DNA from: Temnothorax longispinosus
Lineage: Eukaryota > Arthropoda > Insecta > Hymenoptera > Formicidae
DNA: 64,000 nt
Direction of reading: 5' to 3'
Assembly: GCF_030848805.1 (NCBI RefSeq)
Contig: NC_092369.1
Location: forward strand, 903,798 to 967,797
Shown: one piece after another, positions 23,370 to 33,298 of the stretch
How positions within the stretch are numbered: position 1 is the first letter of the stretch
Layout of the letters: every line of letters starts with the position of its first letter
Notes under the pieces: model-generated
What the model saw: the letters and a program-made list of their open reading frames with translations, nothing else
Told to the model about the DNA's origin: nothing
Databases searched by the model: none
Translations under genes and position numbers: made by a program

Positions 23370-23700
23370 TCAACACGGACACTTTTCAATCCCTATCCTG
23401 GCATTCAATGGTATTCATTTTATTGTCAGAATAGACGGAATTCAATGGAATTTAATACGGAAATTTTTAATTCCTAGTTTGGCATTTAATGGTATTCATT
23501 TCGTTAACGGAATCAATGGTATTCAATGGAATTCATCACGAAACTTTTCCAATCCCTAACCTGGCATTCAGTGGTATAATATTTTTGTGTCGAAATTGGA
23601 TGGGATTCAAAAAAGACAAATTCTTTCCAAAATAAGGAATTCCATGATATTGAAAACTATTTCAATCCCTTTTATGGACAGAATGGAATTCGGAAAGTCC
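23370..23700. repeat. Tandem repeat of about 80 bases
   Basis: CTGGCATTCAATGGTATTCA at 23397, TTGGCATTTAATGGTATTCA near 23480 and CTGGCATTCAGTGGTATAAT near 23560 mark three units that also share AATTCAATGGAATT and TTTTTAATTCC words. Confidence 0.65.
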
Positions 23701-23837
23701 TTAATTGAATTCCTGGCAATCCTGTTTTAATTCTTTTTATTCTTTTTTTGTTTGCTGGGTCGGCCCGCACAAACGAGGGGCGAGGAGTAGCGTTGAAGAT
23801 TGAAAAAAAAAAAAAAACATCAAAGAAGACGTTAAAT

Positions 23838-24215
23838 ATGCCCACGGGTGTTACGACTAACGTACAATTGAGTCGACTGGCAAGGCGAATGCGCGTACCG
23901 TTCTTCAGAGGGGTTTTCATGCGTGATTCGTTACCGATCGTCGATGGCGTACGCCGAAATGAAAGCGGTATCGTGAATTTGGACGATGCAGCCGGCCCCG
24001 GTACTCGTTGGGTAGCGTACGCCAAGAGGGGAGATCGAGTCGTATATTTCGACAGTTTCGGCAATCTTTGACCACCGAAAGAACTGGTGCAATATTTTGG
24101 ACCGAGCGTGACAAAAATTGAGTACAATTACACGTCTTAGCAGCGCTACGATCAGAGCATCTGTGGCCAGTTGTGCTTGCAATTTCTCCGGACGATCGAT
24201 AACGATCGGCGCTAA
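23838..24215 (+). pseudogene. Adenain-like cysteine protease relic of a Polinton
   Basis: Starts MPTGVTTNVQLSRLARRMRV. The family's first catalytic block is recognisable (WVAYAKRGDRVVYFDSFGN) but the residue before WVAY is Arg (CGT at 24005-24007) where the adenain family has the catalytic His. The catalytic-Cys block QSICGQLCLQFL lies at about 24150-24188. Two in-frame stops, TGA at 24069 and TAG at 24138, break the frame. In the family this enzyme processes capsid proteins during assembly. The position between the pX-like and capsid relics fits Polinton gene order. The copy is inactive. Confidence 0.75.
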
Positions 24216-24276
24216 TTTAAAACCTGACGACGCGCCGTGCGGAGACTCAGTGTTCGTCAACCAGCTTCCGGCCGAT

Positions 24277-25073
24277 ATGTCTATAACGTTTACGCTGACC
24301 AGGAAAAGTAGCATTCTCGCGGAGCACTATTTTCCCGCCGTGGATCTGAGCGATGGTGACTACGAGCTCGGTCTTCTAACGTGTTTCGAGACTTATCACA
24401 CGATTCCGAACGTGAATTCTTCGAATAATAAATTTTATTTCGACGAGGATGACACGGAAATTACGATTCCCGAGGGATCGTACGAGATACGAGCCATACA
24501 CAAGTTTTTGAAATGTGAAATTTCACGTAAACGTCCGCGACGCGTGGTTCGTTCCAACGACGATCGTCGTACGTCGATCGCGGATATCGCACGAGAGGAG
24601 ACCGTTCGCGCGAACGGCTACGAAGACGAGGTCGCGGAATACCCGACAGTGCTTCGCGCAAATTACAATACGATGAAGAGCGAGATCAAGTGCGCTTTCA
24701 GAGTGAACTTTAACAAACCGAACAACGTCGGATCGCTGCTGGGATTCTCATCGACGCGTATATTGCAGCCGGGACAGTGGCACGAATCGGACGCACCGAT
24801 TAATATTATCAACGTAAACATTATCCGCGTGGAGTGTAGACCGCGGGTGCGTACAGCAACGACAAACGTGTTCATACGATACACGAATTTTCACCGAGCG
24901 TACCACCGGGATATAAGATATCGGAAACGTCGGCGCAGATCATTTATCTGCCGATCATCGCGCGGAGCGTTACAAATCTAACGATACGCGTCGCTGATCA
25001 AGACGGACGATTGCTCGATTTTCGCGGAGAAGAGATCACCGTCAGATTGCACGTACGACGGCGAGAGCGGTAA
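24277..25073 (+). pseudogene. Polinton-like minor capsid (penton-type) protein, frameshifted
   Basis: The first reading frame from the ATG at 24277 (MSITFTLTRKSSILAEHYFP) runs to about 24850 and has the mixed beta-rich composition of a small capsid protein, with a basic insert (SRKRPRRVVRS). Near 24850-24880 the frame changes; the C-terminal part continues in another frame to TAA at 25071. I assign it as the penton-type (PX) capsid protein from its place before the major capsid gene and overall resemblance; the exact class is inferred. Confidence 0.55.
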
Positions 25074-25116
25074 CGCGCCAGTGTATGCGTGAGCGTGAGT
25101 GTACGCGCGACACATG

Positions 25117-25298
25117 AGATGCTAGTATTGAACGACTCGGAGCACGCGACAGATAACAGTGATATCTTTACGGCTACACCGATCGACGATATCGTCAAGT
25201 CGACATTCGGTGGCGTTAAACAAGCGACGAGAAAGAAGCTCAACGCGTCGAACGTTAAGTTTTTACAATCTCTGGGATTCGCGGTGCGAAACATCTGA
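25117..25298 (+). CDS. Small Polinton-associated open frame upstream of the capsid gene
   Basis: An open frame of about 60 codons (MLVLNDSEHATDNSDIFTAT ... FLQSLGFAVRNI) ends three bases before the capsid start at 25302. The spacing and charge pattern suggest a genuine small virion protein, but I cannot name it. It appears unbroken. Confidence 0.45.
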
Positions 25299-25301
25299 AC
25301 G

Positions 25302-26496
25302 ATGACGGAAATTCTCAACATTGGAAGCGAGCCGGTCTTTGACGATCGCATCGTCAAGATCGAGACTCACACGTACAACCTGTACGCCGACACAACGTTT
25401 GATTATAGCGACGAGATACGAATACCCATACAACAGCAGGATCTGTATACATTGCCGTGCAAAAGTTTTCTCTACATCGAAGGAACATTGACGGTGACCA
25501 GAGCAGCCGACCAAGTCGATAATGTGGTATTGGGTACTAATTGCGTCACGTTCATGTTCGATGAGATTCAATACGAGCTCGACGGTATGGAGATTGATCG
25601 TTGCAGAAACGTAGGAATAACCAGCACGCTCATGAACTACGTTACGGTATCGTCCAACAGAAGCGTGATCCTGCGAAACGCGGGCTGGGAACCACATAAT
25701 AATCCGAACGGATATTTCAATTCCTGCGTACCGCTCAACTTGTTACTGGGATTTTGCGAGGATTACAAACGCGTGGTGATCAACGCTCGTCACGAATTGA
25801 TCTTGATACGAGCGCGCAACGACAACAATTCCCTGGTGGGAAGTCTCGCGTTGGAGCCTACTATCAAAATACTCAAGATACAATGGCGAATGCCTCACGT
25901 GGTATTGAACGAGATCAACAAGCTGTCGATGCTGCGCGCCTTGGAAGACGGACGATATCTAAGTATGGGTTTCCGTTCGTGAGATCTGTACGAGTATCCC
26001 CTGTTGCAGAACACGACCAAGCACTCGTGGGTCATTAAGACCGCGACTCAGCTCGAGAAACCGCGATACGTCGTCTTCGCTCTGCAGACGGGTCGGAAGA
26101 ATGTCATGTCCGCCGACACAAGCCGATTCGACGACTGCAACTTGACCAACGTAAAACTCTATCTAAAACTCGGAAGTTTATCCGTACGACGATCTGAATT
26201 TGGACTTTGGCAAACACAGATAGGCGATTCTGTACGATATGTACGCGCGTTTCTGCAAGGGCTACTACGGATACGAATATCTCGAGCCGAGTCTCGACTT
26301 TTCTACGTAACGGCCCGTTCGTGATCATCGATTGCTCCCGCCAAAACGAATCCGTCAAAAACGCCACGTGGATGTCAGAATAGAATTCGACTGCATGGAG
26401 AACGTACCGCCGAATACCTCCGCGTACTGTCTCATCATACACGACCGCGTGATTGAGTACAACCCGTTGACGAACGTGGTGCGCAAAATAGTCTGA
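25302..26496 (+). pseudogene. Polinton double-jelly-roll major capsid protein relic
   Basis: The first 226 codons (MTEILNIGSEPVFDDRIVKI ...) are open. A TGA at 25980 then interrupts an otherwise continuous frame that goes on to about 26165. At least one frameshift follows near 26170-26180, further stops appear, and the C-terminal segment (NVPPNTSAYCLIIHDRVIEY) ends at TGA 26494. Features of the family: a beta-rich protein with a conserved start (EPVFDDRIVKIE) and FMFDEIQYELDG. In Polintons and adintoviruses this forms the icosahedral capsid. Decayed but long enough for phylogeny. Confidence 0.7.
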
Positions 26497-26525
26497 GTGT
26501 TCGCGGCAACGTCGACGTGAATTTT

Positions 26526-26530
<5 letters not shown>

Positions 26531-26562
<32 letters not shown>
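26531..26562. repeat. (CT)n microsatellite
   Basis: Short CT run between the capsid relic and the next gene, followed at 26598-26622 by a purine-rich run. Confidence 0.8.
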
Positions 26563-26566
<4 letters not shown>

Positions 26567-26720
26567 ATCAGTCTCCGATACAATTATTTAGAGAAGCAAG
26601 AGAGAGAGGGAGGGAGGGGGGGAAGTATAAATCAGAGTGTCGCGAGACGATTTGCAGAGTTGCGCGTCATTCCTCTCGATTGACGCATCGACGAGCGAGA
26701 GAAAGATAAAGAATCTCGTC

Positions 26721-27245
26721 ATGTCCGTACCAATGTTCGTGGACCTGCAAGGATTCCTCGTCGGGATGAAATTTGTCGTGAAGGAGGTGCTGAGAAAAGG
26801 CTGCGTTCCGACGCATCACATCTTTACGTACCCCATGCCGTGGAATCTCCTCACAAAATCCGACAAATCGTGCGCTACCTGGTTGATTCGCAATCACCAT
26901 GGATTACGATGGGAAGACGGAAACGTGCCGTACAGCATGGTGAAACGCCTGATTACATCGGCCGTGCTTGGTATGAAAGAAGAAGAAGAAGAAGACGATG
27001 ACGACGAGATGCCGACTCTCGTGTACGTCAAGGGATGCCAGAAACGAGAATGGCTGGTGGATCTGCTAGAGAATTATGCGCGAAAAAACCTAATCGTCGA
27101 GACTCTGGATGCGCATTACAAAGATATCGAATCTTTGAATAAACTAGATGACACCAATACTATGCGATGTGGAAAACATGAAAAGAATTGCGCGTTACAA
27201 AATGTAATAAAACTATTTAATTGGTGGTCGCGCGCGACGCCATAA
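26721..27245 (+). CDS. Intact Polinton-associated protein of unknown function
   Basis: 174 residues from the first in-frame ATG (MSVPMFVDLQGFLVGMKFVV). Conserved-looking blocks: VDLQGFLVG with KEV, PMPWNLL, WLIRNHHGLRWEDG, LVYVKGCQKREWL and a C-terminal Cys/His pair region (CGKHEKNCALQN). An acidic run of Glu and Asp (about residues 88-98) interrupts the middle. The spaced acidic, Lys and His residues recall nuclease-like folds, but that is speculation. Unlike its neighbours it has no stop or frameshift. Confidence 0.55.
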   Translation: MSVPMFVDLQGFLVGMKFVVKEVLRKGCVPTHHIFTYPMPWNLLTKSDKSCATWLIRNHHGLRWEDGNVPYSMVKRLITSAVLGMKEEEEEDDDDEMPTLVYVKGCQKREWLVDLLENYARKNLIVETLDAHYKDIESLNKLDDTNTMRCGKHEKNCALQNVIKLFNWWSRATP

Positions 27246-27532
27246 AGATTTGCCATATATCTTTTTTTAATAAATAAATTATATTAAACTTTTTGTTTTC
27301 TTTCTTACTCCCCCTCCCCTTCCTCATCATCTTCGTTAGAGTAGGCTTTACTTCCCTCTCTCCTAAAAAATCCACTGCGCAGTTCTATAAACATTAATTT
27401 CCCCTCCCCCTTTCCCCACCACCACATCATTACTTTTTGGAGTTGTCGCGTATACTCAAGTAATTTCATATGATCAGTCTTGTCGCGATCGCTTGTACTG
27501 ACGGTCAACTTCTCAGAGCCTAGAGAGCGAAA
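27246..27532. other. Spacer between two Polinton-associated genes
   Basis: AT-rich, then CT/CCCC-rich sequence with no gene seen. An AATAAA at 27271-27276 could end the upstream gene's transcript. Confidence 0.4.
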
Positions 27533-28317
27533 ATGTTCTCCTTTGAAGGATGCAACAGCAGCAGCAGCAACAACGGTGCAAAACGCGTGAATGCCGTGAA
27601 TTATTACGTGCCGATTCACAACGTTGAAACTCAAACGTATGAGGCCAGATGCAATAGGTAAGTTTCGTTTGAGAGAAAATTAACATATAGAGTCTCCCCC
27701 AGTTTTTATATCTTTGCATATTGTAATACTTATGAAAATAAAACTATTTTCATTTCTTTTATCCAGCATTTCGTTGCGCGGTACGTATACTCAGCAGACG
27801 ATACGCGCTGACAGCTACGGGATACAAATTCCTCGAAATTGGCATCAACGTGGGTCCACCGAGCTACGTGGAGATTGCCGTTGGAGATCATCGAGGAAAG
27901 GAACTGCTGTTGTCTCTCGAAACGTGGAAGGCACTCTACGAGCAACGACGAAATATTCAGAATTTCTTTCGCAACGACTTCAAAGATGTCCATAGTTTTA
28001 TAAACGTTGGACCGCTAACGGTGAGAGTTTGTACGTCGGTTAATAACGTCAAACTCATACGTCTCGAATCTGTAAACGTACGCTTGATGATGACCGAATC
28101 GACGCTGCATCGTATGTTCGATCTCGATCGGTGCATCGAAGCGAGATTCGATCGTTTGGTCAGAATTCTTGCGGCGATCGATGCAAAATTTGCGCAGTTC
28201 TCCGATATCGCGTCCACCGTGACGGATCCCAGGGAAGCGTCGAATGCAATATACGCTAGCGATGCGTTCAATACGAATCAGCTCATCGATTGTGAGCTTG
28301 CAGCTTTAATTTTTTAG
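27533..28317 (+). pseudogene. Polinton-associated protein, two-part frame with a possible intron
   Basis: A first part (27533-27659, MFSFEGCNSSSSNNGAKRVN ... VPIHNVETQTYEARCN) ends at GTAAGT. After about 105 bases and an acceptor-like TTTTATCCAG at 27766 a longer frame goes on to TAG at 28315, with LSRRYALTATGYKFLEIGIN and a C-terminal helix-rich part. The phases do not match when joined at these sites, so either the splice sites differ or a small indel has broken the gene. Function unknown; it is the last gene of the decayed element. Confidence 0.5.
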
Positions 28318-28427
28318 CACGTAAGATATATTATGTAAAAGAAGAGTTCAATAAACAGGCTTTTTTTACACCCTAAAACGAACAATGTATTTTTCTTTTG
28401 CGTGCATGTATGTCCTTCCCTATACCT

Positions 28428-29150
28428 AACTTTTATCAAATGTTGTTTACGACGAACGTGTTCCGACAGGTTCGATGCGTTATCAGGTCGATCATCGTCC
28501 CGATGACGTCATTTCTGCCTTTGTCTTTTACGTACTGCGTAGATAGATTGTTTAGCGATTTTGTTTAATCTACGCGATAACCGCCCCCCTTTTTCTAGAA
28601 AAATGTTGTTTACGTCGAACGTGTCCCGACAGGTTCGATTGTTTAGTCTACGAGATAATCGATTGTTTAGTCTATGCGATAACCGCTCCCCTTATCCTAG
28701 AAAAATGTTTACGACGAACGTGTCCCGACAGGTTCGATGCGTTATCGGGTCGATCATCGTCCCGATGACGTCATTTCTGCCTTTGTCTTTTACGTACTGC
28801 GTAGATAGATTGTTTAGCGATTTTGTTTAGTCTACGCGATAACCGCCCCCCTTTTCCTAGAAAAATGTTGTTTACGTCGAACGTGTCCCGACAGGTTCGA
28901 TTGTTTAGTCTACGAGATAATCGATTGTTTAGTCTACGCGATAACCGCTCCCCTTTTCCTAGAAAAATGTTGTTTACGACGAACGTGTCCCGACAGGTTC
29001 GATGCGTTATCGGGTCGATCATCGTCCCGATGACGTCATTTCTTCCTTTGTTTTTTATGTACTGCGTAGATAGATTGTTTAGTCTACGCGATAACACCCC
29101 CTTTTCCTAGAAAAATGTTGTTTACGACGAACATGTTCCGACAGGTTCGA
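28428..29150. repeat. Compound tandem repeat with CRE-like TGACGTCA in each long unit
   Basis: The period is about 262 bases, made of two subunits that share AATGTTGTTTACGACGAACG, TGTCCCGACAGGTTCGAT and TTGTTTAGTCTACGCGATAA. The long subunit carries the palindrome TGACGTCA at 28504, 28766 and 29031. Nearly three units are present, directly downstream of the last Polinton-associated gene. Open frames through it follow the repeat and are not genes. Confidence 0.85.
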
Positions 29151-29193
29151 TGCGTCATTGACAAAAAAACACGCTACTACGCAGTGCGCTATC

Positions 29194-29235
29194 AAGTTAG
29201 TCTTACCATTGTGCGCCGCCTAGCGGCGTTGTTGC
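29194..29235 (+). repeat. Right copy of the 42-base direct repeat
   Basis: AAGTTAGTCTTACCATTGTG then CGCCGCCTAGCGGCGTTGTT, matching 21951-21993 in the same orientation. Together they bracket 7.2 kb containing all the Polinton-like genes. Confidence 0.6.
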
Positions 29236-29620
29236 GAACGAGGCCCCCGCGGCCCCCGCAGACCCCTCACGCGGCCACCGCGGACCCCCACGCGGACCCC
29301 CGCGGCGCGACCGCGGACTTCCCCTCCCGCGGACCCGCGGCGCGGGTGAGTCATTCCGGTGACTCATCCCGGTGAGTTATCACGGTGGTATGCCAAGGTC
29401 AACCCCCTCCCCCCCTCTTCCCCGCAAAATCGATATCCTTATGTAACCCGATATCCCGCCCCGCCCTCCTCCCCCTCACCCCCGCGTTATCTCCTTGTAA
29501 CCCGATATCCCTGTGTAACCCGATACCCCACCCCTCCCCCTCACCCCACCCCGCGAAATCTGATACCCCCTCCCTCACCCCCCCTCGGAGCTCCCGAGTT
29601 AGAACCCGCCTAGCCTAACT
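29236..29620. repeat. GC-rich island with C-rich minisatellite
   Basis: CCCCGCGGACCC-type words give way to units containing TGTAACCCGATATCCC and runs of C. Composition is extreme compared with the AT-rich surroundings. No gene is recognised. Confidence 0.65.
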
Positions 29621-31157
29621 ACTAACCACATTATTCTGCAAAGGAAATACTTTTGATAAAGTTATAGTTCTAGAATAGAAGAGAAATTACGAGGAACTCG
29701 CAAGAAATTACATACCTTTCTGTAGGATGCTCTCGTCGGCCATGCTTGTTTTGCCAATCGAGACTAAAAGTACCATTTCATGCGGCAGCGTGCTGCCGCA
29801 GCAGTTTGCTGCTATTGGTTGTGTTACTAGATCACGCAAGATAAATTTCACCATATTTCGCTTCATCGTTATGAAGTTCAACTGAATGAACAGCAAAGCA
29901 GCAAAACAGTACAGGGCCATTGTGTAACTTGAGTCTTAACGGCGTTATTGTTATATTGTCATCCTATTGTTATATTGTCAACTTTAACGCTAAATATCTC
30001 GCTTCGCAGGGGAGACAGCCGCATTTTTCTGCCAAATTCTTTCGTTTCGTCGTTTTGTGTCAAAACGCGTCGAATGAGCATACTTTTATTGATATTCGAG
30101 GTGCAGCGCGTATTCTAAATTACCAATAATCCTATCATGGAATCGACGGCATCGAGTGAGGTAAGAAAATATAATAATTATTACTAAATTTTTGCACAAT
30201 GTCAATAATATAAATTTTAGGAATAGAATAATTATAAGAATATAAACGTAAATATAACCTCAATCTTATAATGGCCAAAAAATTGAACACTTCTATAATA
30301 TAACAATGTCGACAAGTTTTGTTAACTATTAATTATGATTCTTTTAAATTTCAGATTACACTCGTTAACACTTGCGGGGTTTGCGAGGAAATTGTGGAAG
30401 AATCTCTAGTTCCTACACATAAATGCTTGGAGGGATTCGATACATACTGTTTTGATAAAAATCGATATTTTTATCCAATGTGCGGTAAGTATAAATGAAA
30501 ATAATATATATTTATGAAGAAATTATGAAGATAAATCGAAGATAAATCAATATTCATAATCAGATCTTATATAATATATAAGATCATCTTAAGTTCATCT
30601 TTATAGGTACTATATGTAGCGAACAATACGAGTCGTACAGCATCTAAAGATAAACTTAAGACAATCTTAAATATAAGATTTAACTATGAATACCGGCCTA
30701 AGTATTTAACATTCTGTTACATAATTCTAGGCTGCGTTCCAGAACCACGGTCTTAATGCTCGAGTGTCGTTCTATCTTTGTTACTTATTACGGAAAGTTA
30801 AAAAAGGACAGAGCATGCTCTTTGCACTAAGAACGTTGTTCTGGAAGCCCTATAATATTTTATGTAATAATTTTTTAATACAGATGATGGAAAAATAATA
30901 CGACGAAGTGCGATGAATAATGGCAAAGAAGACATCATATTAGATGAAACTAGTCAGTACGAAGAATCAACGATGGTCGATAATTCTCTGAGTCTACGGA
31001 TATAGACGAATTACTTATTGAAGAAGTTTCTAAACATGAAGTATTATATAATTACAGTATACCTGTTCAACAACGTAATCGAACTGTAACTACTGAAACG
31101 TGGACAGAAGTTTCAAAAGCTTTGGAAGGTATGAAAGTCATATTATTAGATTATATA

Positions 31158-31224
31158 CAATATATACATACATACATACATACATACATGCATACATACA
31201 TACATGCATACATACGTATGTATA

Positions 31225-31271
<47 letters not shown>
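31158..31271. repeat. (CATA)n and (TG)n microsatellites
   Basis: CATA tetramers up to about 31230, then an uninterrupted TG run, within an intron of the MADF gene. Confidence 0.9.
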
Positions 31272-31274
<3 letters not shown>

Positions 31275-31685
31275 CATCCTTGTGATTAAAATAGTTTTTT
31301 ACTCAAATGTTTTACGTATCCTTATAGGGCGTTTAGACCCGAAACAAGCCGCCAAAATGGAAGACGCTACGAGATAGTTACTCTCGTGAGCTAGCCAAGG
31401 AGAAATTGCCAAGTGGAGCAGCACGTCCTACTTCAAAGCGAAAGTGGAAGCATTTCGATAGAATGGATTTTTTGCGTGATACAATTTATAGAAAAAAGTA
31501 TATACTACATTATCTGAAACTAATTGTATTGTGCTATTATATTAAGTTTATCATATATTTAAACTATATAAACATAAATATTACAATTACAGAACAAGTG
31601 ATAATCTTCTTGGTGACGAAAATGAAGAAAATATACCACCCATTCCAAAAAGACGACAAAATGGTAAGCATTTTTTGGTTTTTAA

Positions 31686-32190
31686 GGCTCCTGGTCCCTG
31701 AGCCGAGAACTCTGCGTTGACGGTGGCGCCGTACCGTCGCGGCAGAAATAAGAACTCTCTCCTCTCACTCTCTCCAATGGAGAATTCTGTCTTGTGACAT
31801 GTTGACAACCTTATTTTAAGTTGCGGTATATTTCTTTATTATTCGCTCTGTACTTGTGCTCTAACGTTTAACGTATTCGTGAAACTCGTAAAATTGACCG
31901 TATGGTAAGATTTGCAAGAAATATATATGCGGAAGGAACATTCACCACTCCTTTCGATAGTCGTCAAACGGCTTGTTTTCCATATGTTTAGGCTTCGTTT
32001 TATGGCTGTTTGTTTATTGTCGAGGGAAAAGGATAGTATCCGGTCAATTTTTGAAGTGTGCTGAAACGATCTGTCGTGATTTTTTATTGAAATGTCTTTT
32101 TATTTCGGAAAATACCGCAACTTAAAATTAGGTGTTTTCCTCGCCTCGATAGTAAGAATCCAATATGGCCGCGGTGACTACCCAGGAGCC
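31686..32190. mobile_element. TTAA-flanked MITE nested in the Harbinger element
   Basis: Ends GGCTCCTGG and CCAGGAGCC are bordered by TTAA at 31682-31685 and 32191-32194, the piggyBac-type duplication. It sits in the last intron of the MADF gene. A related copy in the opposite orientation starts at 61174 (shared words include GGCCATGTTGGA/GGCCATATTGGA and ACAGCCATAAAACG). Confidence 0.75.
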
Positions 32191-32533
32191 TTAATGTATA
32201 TTTATATTAAAATGCTCAAAACAAATGTATTATTTATTTGTTATATATTTTAAATGTATTATTTACTTATTTCTTTATTTTTTAGCGACCGTGTCGACGG
32301 GTGGCACAGCGTCAACCTCTGCACTCGATAAAATTGCAGATGCAATTACTGCAATTAGCGCAATTCCTAATGTGCAATTGCCAACGTTACCACTTCCAGA
32401 CAACAAACAGGATGAGGTAGATGGATTGATGACTATAGTCTCGGCGCAATTGCGAAGACTCCCGGAGCGAGAAAGGAGAACTTTGATATTCCAAATATTT
32501 TCATTCGTAAATGATAAAATTTCAAATATTTAG

Positions 32534-33298
32534 TTGTTTCAATAACTTTTTCAATTATGCAATAAATTGTTACACGGTTTTGCATTCTGATAATAAAAAT
32601 AGACTAAACGTTCAAAAAATTAAAAAATAAAAAATTAACTTCAAAAAGTAGTAGATGCATCAAACCATCTACTATTTTTTAAGTTAAATATTTACTTATA
32701 ATCTAATTTGTGATACATGCAATGATGTTAAAGACTAAACTGAATGTAATTTGTTTTAATTAAAAATTAGGAATACGGTGTTTATTATAAACATTAAAAT
32801 AATTGAGTTTTTAATACATTCAATATATTCATTCGTTTCGATAACTTTTATTTATGGAATGCAGAACTGTGCAAATTTTTATACGTTTTTGCATTCTAAT
32901 AATGAAACAAGACTGAGCGTTCAAAAAAATTTAACATTAAGTTTAAAAATATTTAAAATATTACGTTTTGAGAAATATATTATTTTTATTTAAATATTAC
33001 TTATAGTCGAATTTGTGATACATGCAATTGTATAATGTTAAAGGCTAAACCAAATGTAATTTATTTTATTTACATTTAAAGAAATATGGTGTTTATTATA
33101 AACATTAAAATAAATAAGTTTTTAATACACTGTGTTTTTATATCAAACAGTTCAAAAAATGCTATTTTTTTATTGTTCATATTACTTATACAACTTCATA
33201 ATATATTTAGGTGTTAATTTATCAAAAACATACATTTATTAATTTTTCAAATACAGAGAAAAATAAATTTCAGATTCTATTGCTTTTCGAGTCATTTC
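32534..33298. other. AT-rich spacer between the convergent Harbinger genes
   Basis: Two diverged direct copies of a block of about 330 bases (shared words TTTGTGATACATGCAAT, GGTGTTTATTATAAACATTA, AATGTAATTT) start near 32705 and 33010. No coding. Confidence 0.55.

Larger units (their letters stand above)
30137..32533 (+). pseudogene. Harbinger accessory protein with MADF DNA-binding domain, frameshifted
   Basis: Probable exons: 30137-30160, 30355-30484, 30884-31128, 31328-31497, 31592-31663 and 32286-32533. Exon 2 has a C2HC cluster (CGVCEEIVEESLVPTHKC). Exons 3 and 4 encode a MADF (Myb/SANT-like) domain from LLIEEVSKHE to KWKHFDRMDFLRD. Exon 6 ends in a BESS-like helix (LRRLPERERRTLIFQIFSF). 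In exon 3 the entering frame stops at TAG 31003 while the MADF frame is open in another register; in exon 4 the register shifts again near 31356. So two small indels break it. Harbinger transposition usually needs this protein for nuclear import and DNA binding. Confidence 0.7.

Noticed and set aside
24118..24276. Upstream extension of the penton-type frame
   Set aside because: This part overlaps the protease relic's C-terminal block in another frame; the start at 24277 fits better.
28561..29110. 89-108-codon frames on both strands
   Set aside because: They repeat with the tandem array and are conserved only because the DNA is repeated.
29359..29618. Pro-rich frames
   Set aside because: They result from the C-rich island.
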